Below are positions 28,147-37,360 of a DNA stretch of 64,000 bases, one piece after another. The notes beneath the pieces are model-generated. The model was not told the origin of the DNA. It saw only the letters and a program-made list of their open reading frames with translations, and ran no database searches. This DNA comes from an uncultured Rhizobium sp. Lineage in GTDB: Bacteria; Pseudomonadota; Alphaproteobacteria; Rhizobiales; Rhizobiaceae. The stretch is from positions 310,001 to 374,000 of the forward strand of contig CAMFIE010000002.1 of NCBI GenBank assembly GCA_945952315.1, given 5' to 3'. Both the position numbers and the translations under genes were made by a program. The first letter of the stretch is position 1, and each line of letters starts with the position of its first letter.

Positions 28147-28189
28147 AGCCCGATTGCCGAACATTGAGGATGTTAAAGTGGAGCCGAAA

Positions 28190-28546
28190 ATGGAAGAGGC
28201 ATTGCCGGACGTCTTGATGCGCATTGTCTCGGAGCTGCACGATGTGGCTTACCTGATCGAGCGCATCGAACCGCAACTTCTGGACCTGGTGGACGAGCTT
28301 GCCGCCCAGTCCGATGATTGCATGAAGGTGATGCAGGGCATTGATCTTGCCGTGCAGAAAACCCGCGGACTTGCGGAGTTCATCGATACGGTCACGGGCG
28401 ACATCTCCAATGACTGCATGGTGGATGTCTCGACGGCCCTCAATCTCGTCAAGCTTGCCGATATGCAAAAGGCGCTTGCCGGTGCGATGCGCCACGGCCA
28501 TTCGCAGCCGCTGAGCAAGGCGGCCGGTGATTTCGACTTCTTCTGA
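28190..28546 (+). CDS. cheT: CheT, CheZ-like chemotaxis protein
   Basis: A 118-residue helical protein starting MEEALPDVLMRIVSELHDVA. It occupies the place of cheT (orf10) at the end of the S. meliloti che operon. A D-x-x-x-Q motif (IDLAVQK), the signature of CheZ-type CheY phosphatases, lies in the second long helix, and the protein ends DFDFF after a flexible stretch, like the CheY-binding tail of CheZ. As I recall, published work gives S. meliloti CheT a role in CheY1 dephosphorylation and CheR binding. A GTG at 28178 with GAGGA upstream is an alternative start. A longer frame back to 28058 overlaps cheD and is unlikely. Confidence 0.8.
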   Translation: MEEALPDVLMRIVSELHDVAYLIERIEPQLLDLVDELAAQSDDCMKVMQGIDLAVQKTRGLAEFIDTVTGDISNDCMVDVSTALNLVKLADMQKALAGAMRHGHSQPLSKAAGDFDFF

Positions 28547-28637
28547 TCATGCGATCCGCCGGGTCTGTCGTCTGACGGGCCCGGCCACAAGACGCGAAAA
28601 GGAGCCCTTTGGAGGCTCTGCCGATAGGAAACGTTCG

Positions 28638-28659
28638 CGCAAGCTTCACTTCTTAAGTT
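28638..28659 (+). promoter_or_regulatory. CGCAAG-N8-CTTA motif ahead of fliF
   Basis: CGCAAG (28638-28643), eight bases, then CTTAAGTT (28652-28659). The same spacing is found ahead of flgB (43012-43034). It lies 52 bases before the fliF ATG in the 164-bp gap after cheT, a suitable place for a flagellar class II promoter or activator (VisNR or Rem) site. The role is inference from two matches. Confidence 0.35.
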
Positions 28660-28710
28660 CTCGAACAGTGTCATGGGAATATTCCCTCTTATTGACGGTG
28701 CGGGAACAGA

Positions 28711-30390
28711 ATGAATCTGTTGAATCAATTACTTCAGGTGACAAAAAACCTGGCAGGACTGGGACAGGCCAAACTGTTGGCCCTGGGCGCCGCGGCAGTG
28801 GTGACCATCGGTCTCATTCTCTTTGCCGCGGTCTACGTCAATAAACCGGCCTATGAGACGCTTTATGTCGGGCTGGAAACCACCGATCTCAATCAGATCA
28901 GCATTGCGCTTGCCGAATCGGGCGTGGATTTTCAGGTGGGCAGCGATGGCAAGAGCATGCTGGTGGCTGCCGGCATGACGGGCAAGGCCCGTCTTCTTCT
29001 GGCCGAACGCGGCCTGCCGAACAGTTCCAATGCCGGTTATGAACTTTTTGACAATGTCGGTTCGCTCGGACTTACCTCCTTCATGCAGGAGGTTACCCGG
29101 GTGCGTGCCCTGGAAGGCGAAATCGCCCGCACGATCGAGAATATCCAGGGCATTTCCGCAGCCCGCGTCCATATCGTTCTTCCGAATGTCGGCAGCTTCC
29201 GCCAGGGCGACCAGAAACCAACGGCCTCCGTCATGATCCGCGCCTCCGCACAGGCCGGTCGCAAATCCGCCTCCTCGATCCGCCATCTGGTGGCTTCGGC
29301 CGTTCCCGGCCTTGAAGCAGACAATGTGACGGTGCTTGATTCGACCGGCCAGCTTCTTGCCTCGGGCGAAGAGGGTGGCAACGGCACGGCGGCGAAAAAT
29401 CTCGGTGTCGTGCAGCAGGTTCAGGAAGAAGTTGAAACCAATATCGACAAGGCGCTCGCACCCTTCCTCGGCATGGACAACTTCCGCTCCAGCGTGACGG
29501 CCGAGCTGAACACCGATACACAGCAGATCCAGGAAACGACCTACGATCCCGAATCGCGCGTCGAGCGCTCGGTGCGCATTACCAAGGAAGCGCAGAAATC
29601 CCAGTCCAAGCAGTCCGATTCGGCGGCAACCGTGGAGCAGAACGTGCCGCAGGGCGCGCCGGCCAGCGGTGGCGGCGGGCCAGAATCGTCTGATCAGCAG
29701 GACAAGAAGGAAGAACAGACCAACTACGAAATCAATTCGAAGACGATTGCGACGGTCCGCAACAGCTACAAGCTGGAAAAGCTCTCGATTGCGGTTGTGG
29801 TCAACAAGGGACGCATCGCCAAGATGATTGGCGAGCCGGTGGACCAGACCAAGATCGATGCCTATCTGGCCGAGATGCAGAAGATCGTTGCCTCCGCGGC
29901 CGGTCTCAACAAGGATCGTGGCGACGTGGTCACCGTGACCGCCATGGACTTCCTCGACGAACAGCTTCTGGATGAAAACACCAGCGGCGTGAACGTGATG
30001 GATATCCTGAGCCGCAATCTCGCCGGCATCATCAATTCGCTCGCCTTCGTCGGTGTCGCCTTCATCGTCATCTGGCTCGGTGTCCGCCCGATTGTGCGCG
30101 CCGTCTCCGCTGCTCCTTCGAGCAATACGGGCATGCCTGGCGAGGAAACGGCACTCGAACTGCCGGACTTCACCCCGCAGATGGGCAATACCGGCGGCGG
30201 CCTCATGGATGGCTTCGGCTCGGATTTCGGCTTCGACAGCGCCGACGAGGTTCTCGGCCTCGAAAGCGATGGCGGCTTCAACCGCAAGGTCAAGGAAGGT
30301 CCGGAAAAACGTCTCGCCCGCATGGTGGAAATCAGCGAAGAGCGCGCCGCAAAGATCCTGCGCAAATGGGCAGGCGAACGCGCCGCCTGA
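28711..30390 (+). CDS. fliF: Flagellar MS-ring protein FliF
   Basis: A 559-residue inner-membrane protein forming the MS ring. It has a membrane helix near residues 22-45 (LLALGAAAVVTIGLILFAAVYV), ring-building domains (PAYETLYVGLETTDLNQIS; SFMQEVTRVRALEGEIARTI; ARVHIVLPNVGSF), a flexible Ser/Gln-rich region (about 300-335), and a second membrane helix near 430-450. The C-terminal cytoplasmic tail ends in the FliG-binding helix EERAAKILRKWAG. It has its own upstream region and terminator. Confidence 0.97.
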   Translation: MNLLNQLLQVTKNLAGLGQAKLLALGAAAVVTIGLILFAAVYVNKPAYETLYVGLETTDLNQISIALAESGVDFQVGSDGKSMLVAAGMTGKARLLLAERGLPNSSNAGYELFDNVGSLGLTSFMQEVTRVRALEGEIARTIENIQGISAARVHIVLPNVGSFRQGDQKPTASVMIRASAQAGRKSASSIRHLVASAVPGLEADNVTVLDSTGQLLASGEEGGNGTAAKNLGVVQQVQEEVETNIDKALAPFLGMDNFRSSVTAELNTDTQQIQETTYDPESRVERSVRITKEAQKSQSKQSDSAATVEQNVPQGAPASGGGGPESSDQQDKKEEQTNYEINSKTIATVRNSYKLEKLSIAVVVNKGRIAKMIGEPVDQTKIDAYLAEMQKIVASAAGLNKDRGDVVTVTAMDFLDEQLLDENTSGVNVMDILSRNLAGIINSLAFVGVAFIVIWLGVRPIVRAVSAAPSSNTGMPGEETALELPDFTPQMGNTGGGLMDGFGSDFGFDSADEVLGLESDGGFNRKVKEGPEKRLARMVEISEERAAKILRKWAGERAA

Positions 30391-30416
30391 CACACGCTTT
30401 CAATCCGGTTTTTCTA

Positions 30417-30449
30417 CGGGTCATCCTGAGGAGAGGGTGGCCCGTTTTT
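30417..30449 (+). terminator. Rho-independent terminator after fliF
   Basis: CGGGTCATCC (30417-30426) pairs imperfectly with GGTGGCCCG (30436-30444) and is followed by TTTTT. It lies 27 bases past the fliF stop codon. Confidence 0.7.
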
Positions 30450-30931
30450 CGTGCCTTTTTTTCTCCGGCGATCCGCAGGCTTATTCCTCAAGTTCATAAC
30501 AAGCGCTGTACCAAAACTGTCGAGGGAATGGTTCAATACGGTACAAGCCGAAGGATTTTTTGCATTGAATGTGCCACTTGCCGGCACGAATCTTGGTTGT
30601 TTAATCCAGATCAATTTTGTGCTGGCATTTGCCATGTATAACACCGGTTAAAAGCGATTCAGAGACGTTAATATCTTGCTACGAATCGTCATGTGTCCTA
30701 TCGTGCTCCTTGGGGTATAAGGGCGGACTGGCTGACGATTTAAGATAAGAACGTTTGTCTTTGTCAGGTCTCGCCCGGTGCGTACTGGGGCGTGGTTTTG
30801 AATTGCTCCAGAGAGGAAGCGGCGCGGCGGTTTCGCCTGGTGAAGAGCACCGCGCGTTCGATGCAAGTGGGTTCAGGCCGACTCAAATCTGGAAGGCTTT
30901 TCAAGTCCGGTAAGGGTCGTGTGGGGGCGGA
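30450..30931. other. Long upstream region of visN
   Basis: About 480 bp without a convincing gene, less GC-rich than the neighbours between 30480 and 30780. Such a long region before the master regulator genes suggests several control inputs. ACCGGTTAAAA at 30646-30656 resembles the -10-like half of the flagellin promoter element but has no properly spaced GCATGA partner. I see no tRNA or strong hairpin beyond the fliF terminator. Confidence 0.4.
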
Positions 30932-31678
30932 ATGGAGATGGAAATCTTGCAGGCCGAAACAGCCGTTCATGGTCGCGGCCAGCTCGCGAGAGCCGCGGGC
31001 GGCAAGGTCATGACGCGCGTTCAGCTGATCAATCGGCTGAGCATGCTGACGGCACCGCAACAGCTGGGAACCGCGCTCGGTATTCTCGCCGAATATGCTG
31101 GTGCTTCCGCCTATCTTCTTGCCCGCTGCGATATCATTCAGGATCCGGGGCTGGATTTCGTCGTCTCGTCGAACTGGCCGTTCGATCTGGTGCGGGTGAT
31201 CGCCGGGGTTATTTCCAACGACTATGCGCGCTCCACAGAATTTGAAAAATGCATGGCGCTGCTGCAGCCGAATTTCACGCTGTTTCCCGATCATGTGGAG
31301 CTGCCCTCAACGGTCAGCCGCCAGTATTGCACGCTGAATTTTTCCGTCGGCCGCACGCGTCTTGCCCTGATGCTGATCTATTCGGACGGATTCATCCTGT
31401 CCGCCGACCGGCTCCGGGACGTGGGGCTGATGACGGCCTATATCCGCAGTTTTGCCGAAGCGGCGCTGCAGCGCAGCGACCGGGACTGCGATCTGACCGA
31501 GCGCGAGATCGAATGCCTCTACTGGATCGCCGAAGGCAAGACGAGCGATGAAATCGCCGTCATCCTTGGCATTTCGCGCAACACGATCAACAATTACATC
31601 ACCAGCGTGATGCGAAAGACCGCAACCAAGACCCGATCTGAAGCCATTGCCTTCGCCGTCCGGAACAATCTTGTATAG
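30932..31678 (+). CDS. visN: LuxR-type motility master regulator VisN
   Basis: A 248-residue transcription factor. The N-terminal 170 residues form an autoinducer-binding-like domain of unknown ligand. The C-terminal LuxR helix-turn-helix is LTEREIECLYWIAEGKTSDEIA and ISRNTINNYITSVM. In S. meliloti VisN and VisR act together at the top of the flagellar regulon and activate rem. Position after fliF and directly before visR is diagnostic. ATG 30932 or 30938 is the start. The visR start lies nine bases after the stop. Confidence 0.93.
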   Translation: MEMEILQAETAVHGRGQLARAAGGKVMTRVQLINRLSMLTAPQQLGTALGILAEYAGASAYLLARCDIIQDPGLDFVVSSNWPFDLVRVIAGVISNDYARSTEFEKCMALLQPNFTLFPDHVELPSTVSRQYCTLNFSVGRTRLALMLIYSDGFILSADRLRDVGLMTAYIRSFAEAALQRSDRDCDLTEREIECLYWIAEGKTSDEIAVILGISRNTINNYITSVMRKTATKTRSEAIAFAVRNNLV

Positions 31679-31687
31679 GGGCTGCCA

Positions 31688-32434
31688 ATGGGATTTCCTT
31701 CCGACATCGCGGCAGACGGCAATCAGGGCGTGACAACGCTGCGCGTCTCGCGGTTTTCCAGCCGCTCTGATCTTTTTCCGCGGCTGGTGGTGATGCAGAA
31801 ATCCATCAATGCCCGGCATTTTGCGGTCATCCGCGTTGGCGGTTCGGGTGCGGTGAACAAGCGCAAGCTGAACTGCGAGCTGGAAAATTTCGGCGCCAAC
31901 AATGTCGCCATCACCCGGCAGCTGATCGAGACCTATGGCGACCAGATGCTCAGCCATATCGAACTGTCCATGCTGCCGCTGGTCTGGAACGGGCGCGAGG
32001 ATGGCCAGATTGCGGAAGCTGCCGAGATCGGTACGCTCACCGTCCGGCTGAAGGGGCGGGAATTGCCATTTTCCGGCATCGCCTTCCCGGTGCGGCTTGG
32101 TGCGATCGGCAACGGTTTCATCCTGTTCGCCGCGCCCTATCTCGATCTCTCCGGCGATGCGGTGCTCGATCTGCATGGCAAATGCTGCCAGGTGATGACC
32201 GATCTTCTGTCGCTGGATGACCGGCGTCAGAACACGTCGGAAGCGCTGAGCGAGCGCGAGATCGCCTGCCTGCAACTTGCCGGCGATGGTCGCATCAGTG
32301 AAGAAATCGCCGAAAATCTCGGCCTGTCCGTACACACGGTCAATGCCTATCTGGGTTCTGCAACCGACAAGCTGGATGCGGTGAACCGTATACAGGCCAT
32401 CGCAAAGGCCATTCGCCTCGGCTTTATCAGCTGA
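31688..32434 (+). CDS. visR: LuxR-type motility master regulator VisR
   Basis: A 248-residue partner of VisN with the same layout: an N-terminal sensor-like domain (FPRLVVMQKSINARHFAVIRV near residues 30-50) and a C-terminal LuxR helix-turn-helix (LSEREIACLQLAGDGRISEEIA; LSVHTVNAYLGSATDKL). It forms the VisNR heteromer that switches on motility genes in Rhizobiaceae, and in Agrobacterium also lowers c-di-GMP-driven attachment (family knowledge). The gene is nine bases downstream of visN and co-transcribed with it. Confidence 0.93.
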   Translation: MGFPSDIAADGNQGVTTLRVSRFSSRSDLFPRLVVMQKSINARHFAVIRVGGSGAVNKRKLNCELENFGANNVAITRQLIETYGDQMLSHIELSMLPLVWNGREDGQIAEAAEIGTLTVRLKGRELPFSGIAFPVRLGAIGNGFILFAAPYLDLSGDAVLDLHGKCCQVMTDLLSLDDRRQNTSEALSEREIACLQLAGDGRISEEIAENLGLSVHTVNAYLGSATDKLDAVNRIQAIAKAIRLGFIS

Positions 32435-32703
32435 AAAATTCTGTCCCGGAATGCTCGGTTTCTGCACGCGGTCGTGCATGCAGACGCTTGATGCATCCTG
32501 AGGTTAACCCCGCATAGACCATGAGCTGAGGTCTTTTGTCCAATTAACGGTGCTTTTCACGCCAAGGTAGCAATATCAGGCCAGATTCACCGGGACAACC
32601 TAGTAAAATATCAACATATTACTTGATAACATGCACGAGTCGTCATCATCTAGTCAGCAGGAGTGGACGCTTCTGCCTGCTGGCGCAAGCGAAGGAGTGC
32701 AGC

Positions 32704-33243
32704 ATGAAATTCAGCGTGATTTACCGCCTTCTTGGTCTCCTCGCAGGCTTTGTCCTGCTCCTGTCTTCGGCGCGGGCTGATGACGTTCTCTTCGAGGTGC
32801 ACAAGAAGAATTCCGATGTGGTATTTCAGGTCACCCGTTCGGTTGCAGACAAGATGACGGCCCATGAATTCAAGGCCTATCTGCCCGGTGGCGAAGGCAA
32901 GGTGCAGGTGGCCAAAGGCCCGCTCGTGCGCGATATCCTGGCCGCCGCCGGCATCACGGCAGGCGAGCGCATCTGGGTCAAGGCCCTTGACGGGTACGAG
33001 CTGGACCTGCCCTTCAGCGACGCGCAGAATTTCGACATGATCGCGGCAACATCGGTAGACGGGAAGGTTCTGAGCGTGCGGGATCGCGGCCCGGCCTGGA
33101 TCGTCTATCCCAATATCGACAAGCCTGAACTCAACGATGCGCTCTATGAGGCGCGCAGCGTGTGGCAGCTGAAGGAATTGACCATCGAATGTCGGGGCCG
33201 TGGTTCGACAGGCGGCACCTGCCGCTGCTGCGCTTTCCGCTGA
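32704..33243 (+). CDS. Periplasmic protein with sulfite-oxidase/molybdopterin-binding-like fold
   Basis: A 179-residue protein with a clear Sec signal peptide (LLGLLAGFVLLLSSARA then DD, cleavage after residue about 26). The mature part resembles the oxidoreductase molybdopterin-binding fold seen in small periplasmic proteins: LVRDILAAAGITAGERIWVKALDGYELDLPFSD and GPAWIVYPNIDKPE. No Cys is available in the core to bind a molybdenum cofactor, so it is probably a ligand-binding version. It overlaps the diguanylate cyclase gene by 55 bases, implying coupled translation and a sensor-partner role. ATG 32704 (GAAGGAG upstream) is preferred to the longer frame from 32623. Confidence 0.75.
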   Translation: MKFSVIYRLLGLLAGFVLLLSSARADDVLFEVHKKNSDVVFQVTRSVADKMTAHEFKAYLPGGEGKVQVAKGPLVRDILAAAGITAGERIWVKALDGYELDLPFSDAQNFDMIAATSVDGKVLSVRDRGPAWIVYPNIDKPELNDALYEARSVWQLKELTIECRGRGSTGGTCRCCAFR

Positions 33244-34466
33244 TCCTGTTCGCTCTGGCCAGTCTTGTGATCTGGTCAGAGTGGAGCCTTAATCGTGTCG
33301 CCGAAGATATCAATCAGCGCATGTATTATTCGGGTCGGCTTGAGGAAAGCGCCCGCCTGGAGACGGAAGCCCACCATTTCTTTGAAGCGGCTGAATTCTA
33401 CGTGTCCGGCATCGACGGCGTCACGCGCGACGATGTGGAGATGGCGCTGAACCTGTTGTGGAGCCGGGCGACCGTGATGGCGACGCCGAGCTTCCGCAAG
33501 GCCATGAGCGGCCAGTTCGAGGACACGGACGTGATCTCGGAGCTTGTCGAAGCCTTGCCGGAGCTCGAGGCAGCGATGAACAAGCTGAAGCCCGGCGACG
33601 AAGACAGCTACAAATCCCTGGCGCTCCTGAGCGCACGCTTTTCAAAACGCCTCTCGGCCTTTGGCGAACAGGCCTGGAACCTGCGTCAGGAGCGGATGGC
33701 GCGCAGCGTGGAGCTTGGCCTGCAATCGGTGTCTGCCTTGCGCTGGATCCAGAGCCTCTTTGGCGTCATCAGCGTCTTTGCAATGCTCTATGTCATCGCG
33801 GAACTCTTCATTTCCCGGCGCATGAATGGCCGCCTCAACCGCGCCATCGAGGAAAAGCAGAAGATGCTGAGGCGCGATCACCTGACCGGCATCGGCAATC
33901 GCTTCCGTTTCGAGGAGGTGCTCACGCGCCTGCTCGCGTCGGGCGAGACCAATTTCTCGGTGCTCTATTTCGATCTCGACGGCTTCAAGCGCGTCAATGA
34001 CGAACATGGCCATGCGGCTGGCGACCGGCTCTTGTGCCACGTGGCGGCCTGCCTGCAGGAGGGTTGTGGCACGATGGATCAGGTCGCCCGCTTTGGCGGC
34101 GATGAATTTGCGGTTCTGCTGCATGGCAATGAGGCGCGGGCGCGCAGCTATGCGGAAAATGTGCTTCTGCGGGTCGCCCGGCCCGTGCTTGGCGATGCAT
34201 CGGAACTTCCGGGCGCGGCCAGCGCCGGGATCTGCCATGTGGGTGAGGTCGCGCCGAGCAATTCCTCGATGGATGAACTGATGCGTTGCGCCGACATGGC
34301 GCTCTATGCGGCCAAGAATGCCGGCCGCAACTGCATCCGCGTTTTCTCCGCGGCGATGGTTGAGGAGTTCGTGCGCATGCGGGCCGAACCCGAAGACGAA
34401 CCGGCTGAAGAACCGGTCACCTCCGCGGCCATCACGCTGTCGCTCAGCGGTGTCGGCCACGCCTGA
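33189..34466 (+). CDS. Membrane diguanylate cyclase (GGDEF), no inhibitory site
   Basis: A 425-residue protein. Membrane segment 1 (FPLILFALASLVIWSEWSLN), a helical periplasmic sensor of about 150 residues, membrane segment 2 (IQSLFGVISVFAMLYVIAELF), then a GGDEF domain with DHLTGIGNRFRFEE, YFDLDGFKRVNDEHGH and intact ARFGGDEFAVLL. The RxxD product-inhibition site five residues before GGDEF reads GTMD, so feedback inhibition is probably lost. It should make c-di-GMP, which usually favours attachment over swimming. Overlap with the upstream periplasmic protein suggests that protein modulates it. The ATG at 33189 replaces a longer GTG frame from 33162. Confidence 0.88.
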   Translation: MSGPWFDRRHLPLLRFPLILFALASLVIWSEWSLNRVAEDINQRMYYSGRLEESARLETEAHHFFEAAEFYVSGIDGVTRDDVEMALNLLWSRATVMATPSFRKAMSGQFEDTDVISELVEALPELEAAMNKLKPGDEDSYKSLALLSARFSKRLSAFGEQAWNLRQERMARSVELGLQSVSALRWIQSLFGVISVFAMLYVIAELFISRRMNGRLNRAIEEKQKMLRRDHLTGIGNRFRFEEVLTRLLASGETNFSVLYFDLDGFKRVNDEHGHAAGDRLLCHVAACLQEGCGTMDQVARFGGDEFAVLLHGNEARARSYAENVLLRVARPVLGDASELPGAASAGICHVGEVAPSNSSMDELMRCADMALYAAKNAGRNCIRVFSAAMVEEFVRMRAEPEDEPAEEPVTSAAITLSLSGVGHA

Positions 34467-34486
34467 CAAGGCGGCCGTTTTCCAGT

Positions 34487-34921
34487 TCAGGCAGCCTGCG
34501 CCACGGAGCGCGAATAGCGCGCCTCTTCCAGGCTCTTGCGCAGGAAGGCCGTGTTGATGTCGGGATCGTCCGACGGCTCCTGAAAGGCGATATGGTTGAT
34601 TTCGATCCCCGCCTCAAGATCCTTCAGCAGTAGACGGGCATAGACGGTGAGCCCCTTCGGCTTGATTTCAAGATCAAGCGTCACTTCCGGATAATGATTC
34701 CAGTCGAGCACGAAATCCCCGCCCGCGCCGAAATTGATCGTTCCGGGATGGAAGAACATTTCGGACGCGGAAGCGACGAGATCTGCCAGGCTGGAATAGC
34801 ACTCGAAACGGAGCATGGAGATCAGGTCTGACGCGTCAAGCAGACGCAATTCCGAGGCGATCGGGCTGATGGCTTCAGCGATGATCTGTTCACGGTCGGC
34901 GGAGTAAGAGCATTTCTTCAT
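34487..34921 (-). CDS. Conserved hypothetical protein at the end of the flhB operon
   Basis: A 144-residue soluble protein, starting MKKCSYSADREQIIAEAIS. The C-terminal half is strand-rich (FVLDWNHYPEVTLDLEIKPKG; VYARLLLKDLEAGIEINHIA). I recognise no family. It begins five bases after the flhB stop, so it is the last gene of motA-fliM-fliN-fliG-flhB. Position points to a motility-related role, but nothing in the sequence identifies it. It converges with the diguanylate cyclase gene, leaving 20 bases between the stops. Confidence 0.75.
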   Translation of the reverse strand: MKKCSYSADREQIIAEAISPIASELRLLDASDLISMLRFECYSSLADLVASASEMFFHPGTINFGAGGDFVLDWNHYPEVTLDLEIKPKGLTVYARLLLKDLEAGIEINHIAFQEPSDDPDINTAFLRKSLEEARYSRSVAQAA

Positions 34922-34926
34922 CAGGC

Positions 34927-36009
34927 TTATTGGACCCGTCTCGTCTGCGGCGAAGCGGCATAGACACGATGTATCAGTTCCGCGACGGCCTTGTAGAAAA
35001 CCGATGGGATAACCGTATCGACCGAGACTTGCGCAAACATGGAGCGAGCCAAAGGCGGATCTTCAAAAACAGGAATGCCGTTGCTCTCGGCAATCTCACG
35101 TATTTTCAATGCGATAAGGTCCTGCCCCTTGGCAATGACCACCGGCGCATCGTCTTCTTCCCGCACATAGCGCAGCGCTACGGCAAAGTGAGTCGGGTTG
35201 GCAATCACCAGCGTTGCCCGCGGCACATTGGCAATCATGCGGCGGCGGGCGCGGTCGCGCGCAATCGAGCGCTGGCGTGATTTGATGATCGGATCACCCT
35301 GGCTCTGGCGGAATTCTTCCTTCACTTCCTGCTTGGTCATACGCAGTTCGGAGAACCAGTGGTAGCGCGTCCAGAAGAAGTCGATGGCCGCCACCACCGC
35401 AGTCGACAGAAGAATAACGATCATGATGTGCTTCATGATCGTGGCGAGCTTCACGAAAATCACCTGCGGATCGGAAAACATCGCATCGATCGATGCATAG
35501 AATTCCCCGCGCAGGGTGAGAAACATGATGATCGAGACCACCACGATCTTGAAGACGGATTTCGCGAATTCGACAAAACCGGTCATGCCGAAAATGCGCG
35601 ACCAGCCTTTTGTCGGCGAAATACGCGACATCTGCGGCCTGATTCGCTCGAGCACCGGTGACGGCATGTTCTGCAGCACGGAAGAGCCGACGCCAAACAC
35701 GATCAGCAGGATGAAAATCGGGCCAAGGATAGCCGCACCTGCCCAGGCCAGATGCACGAACAGCGCCACCACGTCCGGGCTTGCCGTCAGCCGCCACTGA
35801 TCCGGTTGCTCGAAAAGATCCCGCAGGATTTCCGTAACCTCGGCCATGCGGCTTGGCAGGAAGAAAACCAGATAGACATAAACCGCAAGCGCCGAGGCAA
35901 AGACCGTGACTTCGCGCGAGAAGGGAACGTTACCTTTCTCCGCCGCGTCGCGAAGTTTTTTCTCTGTCGGGTCTTCTGTTTTACTGTCCTTGTCCTGTTC
36001 GTCAGCCAT
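34927..36009 (-). CDS. flhB: Flagellar type III export protein FlhB
   Basis: A 360-residue inner-membrane protein of the flagellar export gate and substrate-specificity switch. It starts [19 protein letters not shown], has four membrane segments, and its cytoplasmic domain contains the self-cleavage motif NPTH in [12 protein letters not shown], followed by [20 protein letters not shown]. All key residues are present. A 273-bp gap separates it from fliG, so it may have its own promoter. Confidence 0.97.
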   Translation of the reverse strand: MADEQDKDSKTEDPTEKKLRDAAEKGNVPFSREVTVFASALAVYVYLVFFLPSRMAEVTEILRDLFEQPDQWRLTASPDVVALFVHLAWAGAAILGPIFILLIVFGVGSSVLQNMPSPVLERIRPQMSRISPTKGWSRIFGMTGFVEFAKSVFKIVVVSIIMFLTLRGEFYASIDAMFSDPQVIFVKLATIMKHIMIVILLSTAVVAAIDFFWTRYHWFSELRMTKQEVKEEFRQSQGDPIIKSRQRSIARDRARRRMIANVPRATLVIANPTHFAVALRYVREEDDAPVVIAKGQDLIALKIREIAESNGIPVFEDPPLARSMFAQVSVDTVIPSVFYKAVAELIHRVYAASPQTRRVQ

Positions 36010-36282
36010 CAGCGCCGGTTCCTCAAAAGGACATTGCCGCGGAAGGCCGCAAGCAGGGGTGAAGGCTGCATATTAGGCCATGGCGCGCCACCGGGCAGCG
36101 GATTTTTGGGCACGCGCGAGGTTTTCCACGAATGCCGCCGGAAAACCCGGCAATTGCGATATTCCCAAACGCGAAAAATGGCCCGGAAGCCTTCTGCTTC
36201 TGGCCGCTTTGCAAAACCGGTGACGAGGAGGAGAGCCGAACCGCAACCGTATCCGGTGCGAATCAGGCGGAAGGCGAAGGCA

Positions 36283-37326
36283 TCAGGCGGCTTCGGGTTC
36301 CTTCGCGGTTTCCTTTTCCTTGAGCTCGATCTGGTTGGCATTGGCAAGGCGGATGGCCTCCTGGGCCACCGCGCGCCGTGCAATCGCGATTTCGCGCGGG
36401 TTGACCCCTTGCGTGCCGGAGGCAAGATCGCTTTCGATCATGCGGCGGGCGCGCGGGCTGATGCAGGCGAGAACCGCCTCGCGGATTTCGTTCGGAGCCC
36501 CGCGCAGCGCCATCGTGACGATATCGCCGGCGATGTCGTTGAACAGGATGACGCGGCTGCGCTGCGGCATGTAGAGCAGGTCGTCGAACAGGAAGATCTT
36601 CGGGCGAACCTTGTTGACGGCTTCCTTGCTGATCGATTCGAGCGAGTTGAGCAGGTTGTCGACCTGCGGCTTGTCGAGCTCGTTCATCAGCTCGGCCACC
36701 TTGTTGGTGCCGACCGAATTCTTCTCGGCCTCGATTTCGTTGATCAGCTCGATCACGCGGTTTTCGATGATCTGCGCCGCCTTCGGGCTGACATCGCGCA
36801 TGTTGACCGTGCGGTTCATGATATCGGCGCGACGGCTGTCGGGAAGCTGGAGAAGCACCTTTGCGCCGAAGGAGGACGGCAGCATGGAGAGGATATAGGC
36901 GATCGTCTGCGGATGTTCGCGCAGCAGGAACTTGCCGACAAAGGCAGGGTCCGCATCCTGCAGGCGATCCCAGATGGAGGCCTCGTAGCCCTGGAAGGCG
37001 GCGCGGCGGCCGAGCAGGCCATCCACTTCTTCCGGCGTCAGGCCTTCCTCGAGAATACTCTCGATGGCCTTGGCGTTGTCCATAAGACCAGCGCCTTCGG
37101 TGAAGAGATCTTCAAATTCATTGACGAGACCGGCCAGTTCGTCCGGGGGAATGGAACGGAGCGTCTGTGCGGAGGCAATGATGACCTGAAGCTCGGCCTG
37201 CGTGAAATATTTCAGCAACCGGCCAGCAACGGTCTTGCCCATGGCGAGGAGAACCGCAGCAGCCTTGTCTGGCTGCGCCAGCGGCTTGCCTGGTAGATTG
37301 CCCCCGAAATCGTCAAAGTCCATCAT
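36283..37326 (-). CDS. fliG: Flagellar motor switch protein FliG
   Basis: A 347-residue rotor protein linking FliF, FliM and the stator. The middle domain has LLREHPQTIAYILSMLPSSFGAKVL (EHPQ motif). The C-terminal torque domain has FLFDDLLYMPQRSRVILFNDI and MALRGAPNEIREAVLACISPRARRMI, with the charged torque helix intact. Order motA-fliM-fliN-fliG matches S. meliloti. The gap to fliN is 34 bases. Confidence 0.97.
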   Translation of the reverse strand: MMDFDDFGGNLPGKPLAQPDKAAAVLLAMGKTVAGRLLKYFTQAELQVIIASAQTLRSIPPDELAGLVNEFEDLFTEGAGLMDNAKAIESILEEGLTPEEVDGLLGRRAAFQGYEASIWDRLQDADPAFVGKFLLREHPQTIAYILSMLPSSFGAKVLLQLPDSRRADIMNRTVNMRDVSPKAAQIIENRVIELINEIEAEKNSVGTNKVAELMNELDKPQVDNLLNSLESISKEAVNKVRPKIFLFDDLLYMPQRSRVILFNDIAGDIVTMALRGAPNEIREAVLACISPRARRMIESDLASGTQGVNPREIAIARRAVAQEAIRLANANQIELKEKETAKEPEAA

Positions 37327-37360
37327 GGTCTTTCACCTTTTCTGTCCCCTGTCATCGGGA

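Noticed and set aside
28058-28189. N-terminal extension of cheT back to 28058
   Set aside because: It overlaps the end of cheD in another frame and is Ser/Gln/Arg-rich shadow sequence; good start signals lie at 28178 and 28190.
36009-36425. 138-codon minus-strand frame across the fliG-flhB gap
   Set aside because: It overlaps the conserved 3' end of fliG in another frame and has Arg/Pro-rich shadow composition. The 273-bp gap holds no gene I can support.
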